64,000 nt of DNA, taken from contig JAFWAE010000026.1 in assembly GCA_017507855.1 (NCBI GenBank), positions 82,991 to 146,990 on the forward strand, given 5' to 3'. How positions within the stretch are numbered: the first letter of the stretch is position 1; each line of letters opens with the position of its first letter. The translations under genes and the position numbers were made by a program. Below the pieces are notes generated by a model. It saw only the letters and a program-made list of their open reading frames with translations, ran no database searches and had not been told where the DNA came from. This DNA comes from Clostridia bacterium. Lineage in GTDB: Bacteria > Bacillota > Clostridia > Oscillospirales > RGIG5554. Shown here in pieces: positions 17,721-27,374 of the stretch.

Positions 17721-20195
17721 TTACAGACCGACCTTGGCCTTGCGCAGTTCTTCGGCGTTGGTGTAGCTCTTGGTGGAAACGTAGCCGGGCAGGGGGATGA
17801 GCTTTTCGTTGACAGCGTCGATGAACCATTCGGGCTGGGGGAAGAACTCCTTGTCGTACTCGAAAGCGGGAGTGATCCAGTTTTCGGCAGCCACGATCAC
17901 GGGAGGTGCATCCAGGTAGTCGAAGGCCATGGAGGTGATGTGGTGGGCAAAGTCGTTGAGGATATTGCCGCGGGCCACAGCGTCGGAGGCCAACAGGATC
18001 TTACCGGTCTTCTTCACGGACTCGATGACCTTCTCATAGTTGAAGGGTACGATGGAGCGGGCGTCGATCACTTCGCAGGAGATGTTGTACTTTTCTTCCA
18101 GGATCTTGGCGGCATCCAGAGCGCGGTACAGGGTAGCACCGATGGTCAGGATGGTCAGGTCCTTGCCGGGCTTCTTGATGTCGGGTTCGCCCAGAGGAAT
18201 GGAGTACTGTTCTTCAGGCACGCCGCCCTCGTGGAACAGCTCGCCCATATCGTAGATGCGCTGGCTCTCGAAGAACACAACGGGATCGGTGCCGTTAAGC
18301 ACAGTGTTCATCAAGCCCTTGGCATCGTAAGGAGTTACGGGGAAGACGACCTTCAGGCCCGGAATGTGGGCGATCAGGGAAGTCCAGTCCTGAGAGTGCT
18401 GAGCACCGTACTTGGAGCCTACGGACACACGCAGGGTGACCGGTACCTTCAGGTAGCCGGCGCTCATGGCCTGCCACTTAGCCATCTGGTTGAAGATCTC
18501 GTCGCCGGCGCAACCGATAAAGTCGCAGTACATCAGCTCTACCAGAGCGCGGCCACCGGCCATACCGTAACCAACGGCGGTGCCTACGATGGCAGACTCG
18601 GCAATGGGAGAGTTGAACAGGCGATGATAGGGCAGAGCTTCGGTCAGACCGCGGTACACGGCAAAAGCGCCGTTCCAGTCACGCACGTCTTCACCGTAAG
18701 CGATGAGGGTGGAGTCCTCGTAGAACTTGTCCAAGATGGCCTCGAACAGACCGTCGCGGATGTTGTAGACCTTGGTCTTGGGCAGGAGCTTGCCGTTGGC
18801 GTCCTTACCAAAGCGGATGCGGGTCTTGATCTGCTGTACGCGGGGGTTGTCTTCCTTCTTCATGCGCACGTCGGGCTCTTCGGTGCCCAGCGTCTTGACC
18901 GTCTCATTGTTGAACATAATGCCAGCAATGTGGTTGGGGTTCTTGTTGAAGTCGGTGTAGGGGGACAGCTCCAGGTCGGAAGCCAGCATGAACATAGCCT
19001 TGTTACGGGCGATGACTTCGGCAGCGGCGGCATCCACTTCTTCCTGCGTGCAGATGCCGGAGGAGACCAGCTCCTTGGGATAGACGACCATGGGATCGTA
19101 CTGGGCCCAATCGTTGACCTCATCCTGAGTACGGTAGGTCATAACGTCGGAGGTGGAGTGGCCAGACAGACGGTAGGTGATCACGTCCAGCAGAACGGGA
19201 CCTTCGCCGGCTTCCAGAATGGCCTTCTTGCGCTTGTAGCACTCGATCAGGGCCAGGGGGTTCCAGCCGTTGACGCGTTCGGCATGCATGCCGTTGGCAG
19301 CCATGGCACCCAGACGGGCCAGCTCGCCGTAGGCCATGGTCTCGCCCTTGGTCTGACCGCCCATGCCGTAGCTGTTGTTGTTGAAGTTGAAGATGATGGG
19401 CAGGCCACCCTTGTAGCCTTCCTCCCACAGCTCGCGGAACTGGTCCATGTTAGCAAAGTTCATGGATTCGTACACGGGGCCGCGGGCGGCAGCGCCGTCA
19501 CCGGCGTTGGCCACGATGATACCCTTCTTGTTGTTGCACTTCTTGTACAGAGCCACACCGGTACCCACGGGAGCGGAACCGCCGACGATGGCGTTGTTGG
19601 GGAAGATGCCGAAGGGCAGGAAGAACGCATGCATGGAGCCGCCCAAGCCACGGGAGAAGCCGTTATCCTTGGCAAACAGCTCGGCCATCAAGCCGTACAG
19701 GAAGAAATCCTTAGCCAACTGCTTGGTGGTCTTGGCGGTGGAGTGGGCCTTCACCAGCTCGTACAGACGGCCGCCCTGGACGGTCTGCATGATGTCCAGC
19801 AGCTTCTCGTCAGACAGCTTCTTAATGGCGGACATACCCTTGGCGATAACTTCGTGGTGGCTGCGGTGAGTACCGAAGATGAAGTCGTTTTCGTCCAGCA
19901 GGTAGGCCTGGCCAACGGCCGTGGCTTCCTCACCGATAGCCAGGTGAGAGGGGCCGGGATAGGTGAATTCTTTGTCGTTGTAGTTGCCCTTCAGTTTGAT
20001 GGTCTGCAGCATGGTCTCGAATTCGCGGATGGCAACCATGTCGCTGTAGATGCCCAGCAGATCTTCCTTGGTGTAATTCTTGGCATCGAATTCCTCGCGC
20101 ATGGTTTTCTTGTACTGGTTGGCGGGGATGTCGGCCACCTTGATCTTGCCGGCCTTAAACATTTCCTTGGGGGCTACGTATTGGGACTTAGGCAT
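17721..20195 (-). CDS. Fused 2-oxoacid dehydrogenase E1 alpha-beta
   Basis: A single 824-residue frame joining E1 alpha (to about residue 455) and E1 beta (from about 470). The alpha part has the thiamine-diphosphate motif from GDGAAARG to NFNNNSYG and the His-bearing loop YRLSGHSTSD. The beta part has YGEDVRDW, SPIAESAIVGTAVGYGMAGG, CDFI and GAQHSQD. It decarboxylates a 2-oxoacid and passes the acyl group to E2. E1 alpha and beta are normally separate genes. The substrate (pyruvate, branched-chain acid or acetoin) cannot be read from sequence. ATG follows AAAGGAG. It is the third gene of the E2-E3-E1 operon. Confidence 0.9.
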   Translation of the reverse strand: MPKSQYVAPKEMFKAGKIKVADIPANQYKKTMREEFDAKNYTKEDLLGIYSDMVAIREFETMLQTIKLKGNYNDKEFTYPGPSHLAIGEEATAVGQAYLLDENDFIFGTHRSHHEVIAKGMSAIKKLSDEKLLDIMQTVQGGRLYELVKAHSTAKTTKQLAKDFFLYGLMAELFAKDNGFSRGLGGSMHAFFLPFGIFPNNAIVGGSAPVGTGVALYKKCNNKKGIIVANAGDGAAARGPVYESMNFANMDQFRELWEEGYKGGLPIIFNFNNNSYGMGGQTKGETMAYGELARLGAMAANGMHAERVNGWNPLALIECYKRKKAILEAGEGPVLLDVITYRLSGHSTSDVMTYRTQDEVNDWAQYDPMVVYPKELVSSGICTQEEVDAAAAEVIARNKAMFMLASDLELSPYTDFNKNPNHIAGIMFNNETVKTLGTEEPDVRMKKEDNPRVQQIKTRIRFGKDANGKLLPKTKVYNIRDGLFEAILDKFYEDSTLIAYGEDVRDWNGAFAVYRGLTEALPYHRLFNSPIAESAIVGTAVGYGMAGGRALVELMYCDFIGCAGDEIFNQMAKWQAMSAGYLKVPVTLRVSVGSKYGAQHSQDWTSLIAHIPGLKVVFPVTPYDAKGLMNTVLNGTDPVVFFESQRIYDMGELFHEGGVPEEQYSIPLGEPDIKKPGKDLTILTIGATLYRALDAAKILEEKYNISCEVIDARSIVPFNYEKVIESVKKTGKILLASDAVARGNILNDFAHHITSMAFDYLDAPPVIVAAENWITPAFEYDKEFFPQPEWFIDAVNEKLIPLPGYVSTKSYTNAEELRKAKVGL

Positions 20196-20224
20196 GGATA
20201 AGACTCCTTTCTTTTATAAACAGA

Positions 20225-21592
20225 TTAGATTTCAAAGATCGCTTCACGCAGGATCTCGGACACGGAGGGATGGGGGAACACGATCTCCTTGATGTCGTCG
20301 ATGCGCATCTCGGTCTCGATCATCATGGCAGCGCCATAAATGATTTCGGAAGAATAGTTGCCGATCATGTGGCAACCGACGATGCGGTTGTACTTTTGAT
20401 CCACGATCAGCTTGCAGATGCCGTCGCCGCCTTCGTTTTCGGCCAAGTAACGGCCGCTGAAGGACATGGGCATGGAAACGACCTTCACATCCATACCGGC
20501 AGCCTTGGCAGTCTCTTCGGTCTCACCCACGGTGGCCACTTCGGGGTTGGTGTAGATGACACCGGGAATGGCGTTATAGCGCATGCGGTCGCGCTTGCCC
20601 AAAATATTGTTGACGGCAACCTCTGCTTCGCGGTAGGCGGTGTGGGCCAGCATGGACTTGCCGTTGATATCGCCGCAGGCGTACACGCCGGGCACGTTGG
20701 TCTTCATGAACTCGTCGGTGACCACGGCACCGCGTTCGCAGTACACGTTCAGGTTTTCCAGACCGTAGCCCGCCGTGACAGCACGGCGACCGATGGAAAG
20801 GAGCACCTTGTCGGCCTTGACGGTGAAGGATTTTCCGTCGCACTCGTAGGTCACGTCAGCTGTGCCCACGCCGGTAACCTTGCAGCCCAGCTTGAAGTCG
20901 ACGCCCTTCTTTTCATAGTTCTTCATCAGGATCTTGGAGATCTCGGCATCCGTGGGGCCGGCGATCTTGTTCATCATTTCGATGACGGTGACGTGGCTGC
21001 CAACACTGTTAAAGTAGGAAGCCATTTCCAGACCGATGACGCCGCCGCCGATAATGACCAGCTCGGAAGGAATCTCTTCCAGGTCCAGAATCTCGCGGTT
21101 GGTCATCACAAAGCCTGCCGCAACCCCTTCCTTCACGCCGGGGATGGGGGGCACCACGGGCATGGAGCCGGTAGCCAGCAGCAGCTGTTTGGCCACAAAC
21201 ACCTGGTCGCCCACTTTGATCTCGAAACCGTCTGCGGTGCGGCCGTTGATGTAGGCCTCGCCGTAGGTGACGGTGACATGGTTTTTCTTCATCTGCATAC
21301 CAACGCCGCCTACCAGAGTCTTCACGACCTTGTTTTTACGGGCGATGACAGCCTTTTGGTCAATGGTGGCGCCGGTGGTGGTTACACCGTATTTTTCGCC
21401 GTGCGCGGCATGGTCGAAGATCTTGGCGCTGTTGAGCAGGGCCTTGGAGGGGATGCAGCCTTCATTAAGACATACGCCACCCAAAGCACGCTTTTCGATC
21501 ACCATGGTCTTCAGGCCGGCATGGCCTGCGCGTTCGGCACCCAGGTAACCGCCGGGGCCGCCGCCGATAACGATCAGATCATACGTTTCCAT
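20225..21592 (-). CDS. lpdA: Dihydrolipoyl dehydrogenase (E3)
   Basis: A 455-residue flavoprotein disulfide reductase. Seen: FAD motif IVIGGGPGGYLGAERA at the N-terminus, the redox disulfide GGVCLNEGCIPSK at about residues 38-50, the NAD motif IIGGGVIGLEMA, the second FAD motif VYACGDING, and the dimer-interface HPSVSE at the C-terminus with the catalytic His. It reoxidises dihydrolipoamide on E2, making NADH. It lies 14 bases after the E2 stop and 29 before E1, in one operon. Confidence 0.93.
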   Translation of the reverse strand: METYDLIVIGGGPGGYLGAERAGHAGLKTMVIEKRALGGVCLNEGCIPSKALLNSAKIFDHAAHGEKYGVTTTGATIDQKAVIARKNKVVKTLVGGVGMQMKKNHVTVTYGEAYINGRTADGFEIKVGDQVFVAKQLLLATGSMPVVPPIPGVKEGVAAGFVMTNREILDLEEIPSELVIIGGGVIGLEMASYFNSVGSHVTVIEMMNKIAGPTDAEISKILMKNYEKKGVDFKLGCKVTGVGTADVTYECDGKSFTVKADKVLLSIGRRAVTAGYGLENLNVYCERGAVVTDEFMKTNVPGVYACGDINGKSMLAHTAYREAEVAVNNILGKRDRMRYNAIPGVIYTNPEVATVGETEETAKAAGMDVKVVSMPMSFSGRYLAENEGGDGICKLIVDQKYNRIVGCHMIGNYSSEIIYGAAMMIETEMRIDDIKEIVFPHPSVSEILREAIFEI

Positions 21593-21606
21593 GATTGTTC
21601 CTCCGT

Positions 21607-22938
21607 TTACTTAGCCAGGAAAACCGTGAAGTTTTCCAAAGCGGTGCACAGATCCTTCAGGAAGCGGGAGGCGGGAGCGCCATCCAGAGCACGGTGGTCG
21701 TAGGTCAGGGACAGGGCCATGGCCTGGTAGGCCTTCAGCTCGCCGTTGACCTCACGCACGCGGGTCTGCATGCCGTTGACGCCCAAAATGCCGGTCTGAG
21801 GAGGATTGATCACGGGGGTGAAACTTTCGATGCCGAACACACCCAGGTTGGAGATGGTGAAGGAGCCGCCCTTCAGCTTCTCGGGGTTGATGTTGCCGGA
21901 CTGGGCTTCCTTGGCCAAAGCCTTGGCTTCCACAGAGATCTCGGACAGAGACTTCTGGTCGGCATTCATCAGGGTGGGCACCAGCAGGCCGCGGGGAGTA
22001 TCCACGGCGATACCCATATGCACGTGGGAGAAATAACGCATGGTGTCGCCGTCGATGAGGTTGGCGTTGAGATCCTTATGGTCCTTCAGCACGCGGGACA
22101 CAGCGTAGATGATGATATCGTTGAGGGTGATGTTGCCCATGCCCAGCGCTTCGCCGTTAGCCTTCAGCTGCTTGCGGAAGTTGAGGATGTTGGTAGCGTC
22201 GAAGGAGATGGTATGGGTCAACTGAGCCATGCTCTGCAGAGAGGTGGTCATGGCCTTGGAGATGGCCTTGCGCACGCCGGACATCTTCACGTCCTCATAC
22301 TCGGCAACTGCGGCGGCAGGAGCGGAGGCAGCAGCGGCGGGAGCGGCACCCAGATCGTTGACGGATACCTTACCGCCGATACCGGTACCGGCCAGGGACA
22401 GATCGGCGCCGGCAGCAGCCTTGGTGGCGGCGGGGCCCTGCTCGATCAGGCGGCGGATATCCGCTTCGCAGATACGGCCTTCCGCACCGGTGGCAGTTGC
22501 GTAACGGGCGTCCACACCGGCCTTTTCAGCCAGGGCGCGGGCGCGGGGAGAGATTTTCAAAAAGCCTTCGGCAGGAGCGGCGGCGGCAGCGGGAGCGGCC
22601 GCGACGGGAGCCTCAACGGCAGCGGGAGCTGCAGGAGCCGCAGGAGCGGGAGCCGCTTCCTCTTCTTCCGTAGCGGGCTTGAATTCAGCCGTGCTTTCGC
22701 CGGGGTTGCCGATGACGGCCACGTTCAGCATGCAGGGAACGTCGTCTCCGTCGTTGAAAAAGATATCCAGCAAAGTGCCGTCTACCGTAGCCGCTTCGTC
22801 CAGCGTGGACTTGTCGGTCTCGTAAGTGAACAGCAGATCGCCTGCCTTGACGGTGTCTCCCACAGCCTTGTGCCATTTGGTGATGACACAGCTTTCCACG
22901 GAAATACCGACCTTGGGCATCATTACCGGGGTTGCCAT
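21607..22938 (-). CDS. Dihydrolipoamide acyltransferase (E2)
   Basis: A 443-residue E2 with one N-terminal lipoyl domain (lipoyl Lys in ETDKSTLDEAA, about residue 43), an Ala/Pro-rich flexible linker (about 90-125), a peripheral subunit-binding domain (SPRARALAEKAGVDARYATATG), a second Ala-rich linker, and the catalytic domain ending in YDHRALDG with the active His/Asp. It forms the core of the complex with the two following gene products. The ATG at 22938 follows AAAGGATG. The operon is led by a strong promoter. Confidence 0.93.
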   Translation of the reverse strand: MATPVMMPKVGISVESCVITKWHKAVGDTVKAGDLLFTYETDKSTLDEAATVDGTLLDIFFNDGDDVPCMLNVAVIGNPGESTAEFKPATEEEEAAPAPAAPAAPAAVEAPVAAAPAAAAAPAEGFLKISPRARALAEKAGVDARYATATGAEGRICEADIRRLIEQGPAATKAAAGADLSLAGTGIGGKVSVNDLGAAPAAAASAPAAAVAEYEDVKMSGVRKAISKAMTTSLQSMAQLTHTISFDATNILNFRKQLKANGEALGMGNITLNDIIIYAVSRVLKDHKDLNANLIDGDTMRYFSHVHMGIAVDTPRGLLVPTLMNADQKSLSEISVEAKALAKEAQSGNINPEKLKGGSFTISNLGVFGIESFTPVINPPQTGILGVNGMQTRVREVNGELKAYQAMALSLTYDHRALDGAPASRFLKDLCTALENFTVFLAK

Positions 22939-23065
22939 TTTGCAATCATCCTTTCTTGAATAAAAAAGCGTGTTTGCTATAAAATGGAACGAAATGAAAA
23001 ACACAATGTTAGAAAATAACAAAATGTTCACGCCATTTCAACCCATTATAACATTTTCATGTTAA

Positions 23066-23093
23066 ATTATATCACAATAACTGATAAAGTCAA
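23066..23093 (-). promoter_or_regulatory. Promoter of the 2-oxoacid dehydrogenase operon
   Basis: On the minus strand, TTGACT (23093-23088) and TATAAT (23071-23066) with a 16-base spacer. This gives a leader of about 120 bases before E2. The leader is AT-rich, and I see no riboswitch or clear operator in it. Confidence 0.8.
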
Positions 23094-23146
23094 GTGGCAT
23101 TTTCCACAAAAACAAAGATATTTTTGCTTCTGTATGCAAAAAAGTG

Positions 23147-23175
23147 TTGACAGAACGAAAAAAAGTCTTTATTTT
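23147..23175 (+). promoter_or_regulatory. Promoter of the SpoU methyltransferase-dprA-topA genes
   Basis: TTGACA (23147-23152) and TATTTT (23170-23175) with a 17-base spacer. Transcription would start near 23182, which rules out the ATG at 23181 as start of the next gene and supports TTG 23217. Confidence 0.75.
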
Positions 23176-23216
23176 ATTGAATGGAAGAAAAAATCACGGA
23201 AGGAGGGGCTGTTACA

Positions 23217-23993
23217 TTGCTGTACGTGGAAAGCCGTCAAAACCCAAAAGTGAAGCAGGCCCTTTCTTTGTTTGAACGCAAGCATCGCCTGCAAAGCGGG
23301 CTTTTCGTTTTTGAAGGGTACAAGCTGGCACAGGAGGCCCTGCGCTCCGGCATTCGGGTGGAGCGGGTGTTTGCCTGCCGCGAGGAATTGCTGGAAACCC
23401 TGCCCGAGGACACGGAGGGGATCCTGGTCCCCCGGGAGCTGCTGACGGCCATGAGCGGCGGTGTGGGCGGCTACGATGCGTTAAGCGTGGCGCGCATACC
23501 TGCACAGCGGGCACTGCCTTCTTCCCCCGGTCTGCTTGTTTTGGCTGAAGGCCTGCAGGACCCCGGAAACCTGGGCGCGCTCCTGCGCACGGCGGAGGCT
23601 ATGGGGCTGGACGGGGTGGTGCTGGCAGGCTGTGCCGATCTGTGGAACAGCAAAACGGTGCGCGCTTCCATGGGCTCGGTGTTTCGGATCCCTTGCGAAC
23701 AAACCTCAGACCTGCCCGCCCGCATCCGCAGTCTGCGGGAGCAGGGCGTTACGGTATACGCCGCGGCCATGCACGAGCCGCGGGACCTGATCCTGGGAAA
23801 AGACCCGCTGGCCTTTCCCTGCGCCGTGGTCATTGGCAGTGAAGGACGGGGGCTGACGGCACAAACGCTGGAGGCCTGCGACGTATGCCTGCGCATTCCC
23901 ATGGCCCCCCCCACGGAATCGCTGAACGCGGCCGCCGCCGCGGCCATGCTGATGTGGGAAATGAGCCGACGGAAGGGGGAACTTGAAACATGA
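23217..23993 (+). CDS. TrmH/SpoU family RNA 2'-O-methyltransferase
   Basis: A 258-residue SPOUT enzyme. The N-terminal substrate-binding part reads NPKVKQALSLFERKHR...FVFEG (SpoU_sub_bind type). The knot domain has the three SpoU motifs: LQDPGNLGALLRTAEAMG, the IGSEGRGL block, and IPMAPPTESLNAAAAAAM. It transfers a methyl group from S-adenosylmethionine to a ribose 2'-OH of rRNA or tRNA; the exact nucleotide is not readable. TTG 23217 is chosen because AGGAGGGG lies 8 bases upstream. It overlaps dprA by ATGA. Confidence 0.85.
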   Translation: MLYVESRQNPKVKQALSLFERKHRLQSGLFVFEGYKLAQEALRSGIRVERVFACREELLETLPEDTEGILVPRELLTAMSGGVGGYDALSVARIPAQRALPSSPGLLVLAEGLQDPGNLGALLRTAEAMGLDGVVLAGCADLWNSKTVRASMGSVFRIPCEQTSDLPARIRSLREQGVTVYAAAMHEPRDLILGKDPLAFPCAVVIGSEGRGLTAQTLEACDVCLRIPMAPPTESLNAAAAAAMLMWEMSRRKGELET

Positions 23994-25117
23994 CTTTTGA
24001 AGAACGCCTTGGGCAGACCTTATGGATCTGGTATTCCCTTTGTGTGGGTGCCGCCACAAAATCGGGCCCTAAGGGGTTGCGCAGAATGAGTTTGACGGAT
24101 ATCTATCGGGCCGATGCGGCCACTTTGCGCCGTGTGGGAGGATTTCCCGAAAAGATGGCTTCCCGTTTGGCTGACAAGGATATCGACCGGGCGCAGGAGA
24201 TCTCGGATTGGTGCACGGATCGGCAGATCCGCGTGATAGGCCTGACAGACAGCGCTTATCCCGCCTCCTTGGCCGAGATCGAAAACCCGCCTTGCGTGCT
24301 GTATATCCGCGGGAAGCTTCCCGAATTCGGGGAAAAACCGGCCTTTGCCGTGGTGGGCTCGCGAAAAAGGTCCGACTACGGCGGTCACACCGCCCAGACC
24401 ATTGCCTATGAGTTGGCCCGCCAAGGGTTTGCCGTGATCTCGGGCCTGGCCCGCGGGATCGATACGGAAGCCCACAAGGGAGCCGTCAAGGCCGGGGGCT
24501 ATACCGTGGCGGTGTTGGGGAACGGCTTTGACCGTTGTTATCCCCCTGAAAACGAGTCTATGTTGGAATATATTGCCTCCGCGGGTACGGTGATCAGTGA
24601 ATATCCGCCTTTTTCGGAGATCACGCCCTCCAATTTTCCCGTGCGGAACCGCATCATCTCTGCCCTTTCCTCCGCGGTGATCGTAGTGGAGGCACGGCAG
24701 GGAAGCGGGGCATTGATCACTGCGGAACTGGCCCGCAAGCAGGGAAGGAGCGTGTACTCCGTTCCGGGTCTGGCCAACAGTCCTTGGTCTAAGGGCAGCA
24801 ACGAGCTGATCCGCAACGGGGCCAAGCTGATCTCCGGTGCGCGGGACGTGCTGGAGGATTTCGGCTTTGAGCCCCTTTGCGCTCCCGTTTCGCAAGCCCC
24901 GTCCCCTTTCGCCGAAGAAGACCCCCCTGCATCTCTTGTTGAGGGGGAGGGGCCGGAAGCCCGGATCCTTCGGGCACTGAAGCAGGGCCCCAAGACCACC
25001 GACGAGCTGGCAAGGCTGTTGCAGCAGGATGCGGGAACTCTTATGGGCACGCTGACGTTGATGGAAATGAAGGAGGACATCCGCCAAACGGCGGGAGGTC
25101 TGTTCCGTTTAGTATAA
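23990..25117 (+). CDS. dprA: DNA processing protein DprA
   Basis: A 375-residue DprA/Smf, which loads RecA on incoming single-stranded DNA during natural transformation. Seen: a SAM-like N-terminus, the Rossmann core with VVGSRKRSDYGG and SGLARGIDTEAHKGA (about 160-175), LGNGFDRCYPPEN, NFPVRNRIISALS and GSGALITAELA. A C-terminal winged helix (TTDELARLLQQDAG) follows a Pro-rich linker. No com genes are in the window. The dprA-topA-trmFO order is a usual Firmicute arrangement. Confidence 0.94.
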   Translation: MTFEERLGQTLWIWYSLCVGAATKSGPKGLRRMSLTDIYRADAATLRRVGGFPEKMASRLADKDIDRAQEISDWCTDRQIRVIGLTDSAYPASLAEIENPPCVLYIRGKLPEFGEKPAFAVVGSRKRSDYGGHTAQTIAYELARQGFAVISGLARGIDTEAHKGAVKAGGYTVAVLGNGFDRCYPPENESMLEYIASAGTVISEYPPFSEITPSNFPVRNRIISALSSAVIVVEARQGSGALITAELARKQGRSVYSVPGLANSPWSKGSNELIRNGAKLISGARDVLEDFGFEPLCAPVSQAPSPFAEEDPPASLVEGEGPEARILRALKQGPKTTDELARLLQQDAGTLMGTLTLMEMKEDIRQTAGGLFRLV

Positions 25118-25151
25118 CAAAAGAGCCGATCAAGCAGGAAAGGATATGAAC

Positions 25152-27374
25152 ATGGCAAATTTAGTCATTTTGGAATCTCCCACAAAGGCACATACCGTTA
25201 AAGGCTTTTTGGGAAGCGGATATAAGGTGGTGGCTTGCCGCGGCCACGTGCGCGACCTGCCCAAAAGCAAGCTGGGCGTAGATCTGGAAACTTTTGAGCC
25301 TTCCTATATCAACATCCGCGGAAAGGGGGAGCTCATCGACCAGCTGCGCAAGGATGCCAAAGCAGCGGGTAAGGTGTATTTGGCCACTGACCCTGACCGC
25401 GAAGGGGAAGCCATTGCCTGGCATTTGGCCGAGGTACTGCACATTCCGCCTCAGAAGGTGTGTCGCGTTACGTTTAACGAGATCACCAAAACCGCGGTGA
25501 AAGCGGGCATCAAGGCTCCCCGCGCCATCGATATGAATTTGGTGGATTCTCAGCAAAGCCGACGTATTCTGGACCGTGTGGTGGGCTATCGCATCAGTCC
25601 GTTTTTGTGGAAAAAGGTGCGTAGCGGCCTGTCTGCCGGACGCGTGCAGTCGGTGGTCACCCGCATGATCGTGGATCGGGAGCTGGAGATCCGCGCCTTC
25701 CAACCCGAGGAATATTGGACGCTGACGGCTACCTTGAAGGCGGCCTCTTCCGCCAAGGCCTTTGAGGCCAAGTTCCACGGCACGGAGAAAAAGGCGGTGA
25801 GCGTAAAGAACGAGGCTCAAATGAAGGCACTTCTGTCTGAATTGGAGGGCAAGGACTACACGGTCAAAACCATTAAAAAGGGCACCAAGCGCCAGAGCCC
25901 CGCCGCCCCCTTTACCACTTCCACCTTGCAGCAGGAGGCCTCTCGCAAGCTGTCCTTCCAGTCCTCCCGCACCATGCGTGTGGCGCAGGAGCTGTATGAA
26001 GGTGTGAATATCCCCGGGGAAGGGGAAGTGGGTCTGATCACCTATATGCGTACCGACTCGCTGCGCATCTCTGCGGAGATCCAGCAGCAGGCGCTGGCCT
26101 ATATCGGCGGGCAATACGGCAGTGAATACGTGCCTGCCTCTGCCCGCGTGTACAAGACTCGCGCGGGGGCACAGGATGCCCACGAAGCCATCCGTCCCAC
26201 CTCCTTGGCCTTTGAGCCCTCTTCCATTCGCAAGCATTTGACTTCCGACCAGTTCCGTTTGTATAAGCTGATCTGGGACCGCTTCGTGGCCTCCCAAATG
26301 AAGGACGCGCTCATCGATACCGTCAGTGCCGATATTGCGGCGGGCAAATATATTTTCCGTGCCTCCGGCAACACGGTGAAATTCCCCGGCTTTTTAGCCG
26401 TCTACGAGGAAGGACGGGATGAAGAAAAAGAAAGGGAGGGCAAGCTGCCCGCCTTGGCCGAAGGGGAGACCTTGGTGTTGAAGGGCCTTCTTGACGAGCA
26501 AAAATTCACCCAACCTCCCTCCCGTTATACCGAGGCTTCCATGATCAAGACCATGGAGGAAAACGGCATCGGACGTCCCTCCACCTATACGCCCACCATC
26601 TCCACCATCCTGGAGCGGGGCTACGTGGAGCGTGACGGCAAGCAGCTTCGCCCCACCCCTTTGGGCGAGGTGACCACTCAGTTGATGAAGGAAAGCTTTT
26701 CCGAGATCGTGGACTACGATTTTACCGCCCGCATGGAGCAAAGTTTGGACGATATTGCTTCCGGCGAGGAGGGTGGGAACGAATTTCTCAGGGAATTTTG
26801 GAAGGGCTTCAGCGTGACCCTGGACAAGGCGGAAACGACCTTGGCCGAGGGGCGTGTGAAAGTGCCCGACGTGGAAAGCGATCAGGTCTGCGAGCTTTGC
26901 GGGCGCAAGATGGTAGTCAAAAACGGCCGCTACGGTAAATTCTTGGCCTGCCCCGGCTATCCCGAATGCAAAAACACCCGCCCCTTGGAAAGCAATAAAA
27001 GCGTGGAGACCGATCTGATCTGCGAGCTTTGCGGCAAGCCTATGGTGCTTAAAAGCGGTCGTTACGGCAAGTTTTACGCCTGCTCCGGCTATCCGGAGTG
27101 CAAAAATATCCGCCAGATGACCCGTGAAACGGCGGCCCTTTGCCCCAAATGTGGGGGCAAGATCCTGGCCAAACGCTCCCGTAACGGTAAGACCTATTAC
27201 GGGTGTGAAAAGCATCCCACTTGCGATTTCATGACGTGGAGCGTACCTACCCAACAGGTCTGCACGGCTTGCGGAAAAAGCATTTTTGTGAAGAGTCGTG
27301 TAAAAAAGTTGGGCATTTGCCTGGCTTGCGGGCATGAGGAGCCCTTGAAGGAGAGCGAAAGTGAACAGGAATAA
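25152..27374 (+). CDS. topA: DNA topoisomerase I (type IA)
   Basis: A 740-residue type IA topoisomerase that relaxes negative supercoils. The Toprim domain starts MANLVILESPTKAHTVKGFL, with the acidic DPDREGEAI. The active-site Tyr is residue 298 in LITYMRTDS. The catalytic core ends at about 575 and is followed by Cys4 zinc ribbons (CELCGRKM, CELCGKPM, CPKCGGK) and a fourth, diverged one (CTACGKS to CLACGHE). ATG 25152 is preferred to 25146 by its spacing to AAAGGA. Its last codons overlap trmFO. Confidence 0.96.
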   Translation: MANLVILESPTKAHTVKGFLGSGYKVVACRGHVRDLPKSKLGVDLETFEPSYINIRGKGELIDQLRKDAKAAGKVYLATDPDREGEAIAWHLAEVLHIPPQKVCRVTFNEITKTAVKAGIKAPRAIDMNLVDSQQSRRILDRVVGYRISPFLWKKVRSGLSAGRVQSVVTRMIVDRELEIRAFQPEEYWTLTATLKAASSAKAFEAKFHGTEKKAVSVKNEAQMKALLSELEGKDYTVKTIKKGTKRQSPAAPFTTSTLQQEASRKLSFQSSRTMRVAQELYEGVNIPGEGEVGLITYMRTDSLRISAEIQQQALAYIGGQYGSEYVPASARVYKTRAGAQDAHEAIRPTSLAFEPSSIRKHLTSDQFRLYKLIWDRFVASQMKDALIDTVSADIAAGKYIFRASGNTVKFPGFLAVYEEGRDEEKEREGKLPALAEGETLVLKGLLDEQKFTQPPSRYTEASMIKTMEENGIGRPSTYTPTISTILERGYVERDGKQLRPTPLGEVTTQLMKESFSEIVDYDFTARMEQSLDDIASGEEGGNEFLREFWKGFSVTLDKAETTLAEGRVKVPDVESDQVCELCGRKMVVKNGRYGKFLACPGYPECKNTRPLESNKSVETDLICELCGKPMVLKSGRYGKFYACSGYPECKNIRQMTRETAALCPKCGGKILAKRSRNGKTYYGCEKHPTCDFMTWSVPTQQVCTACGKSIFVKSRVKKLGICLACGHEEPLKESESEQE

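Noticed and set aside
22560..22680. Repeat array or low-complexity mobile repeat
   Set aside because: These are Ala/Pro codons of the flexible E2 linker in a sound reading frame.
23181..23216. Earlier ATG start of the SpoU methyltransferase
   Set aside because: The ATG lies at the predicted transcription start, without room for a ribosome site; TTG 23217 has AGGAGGGG.
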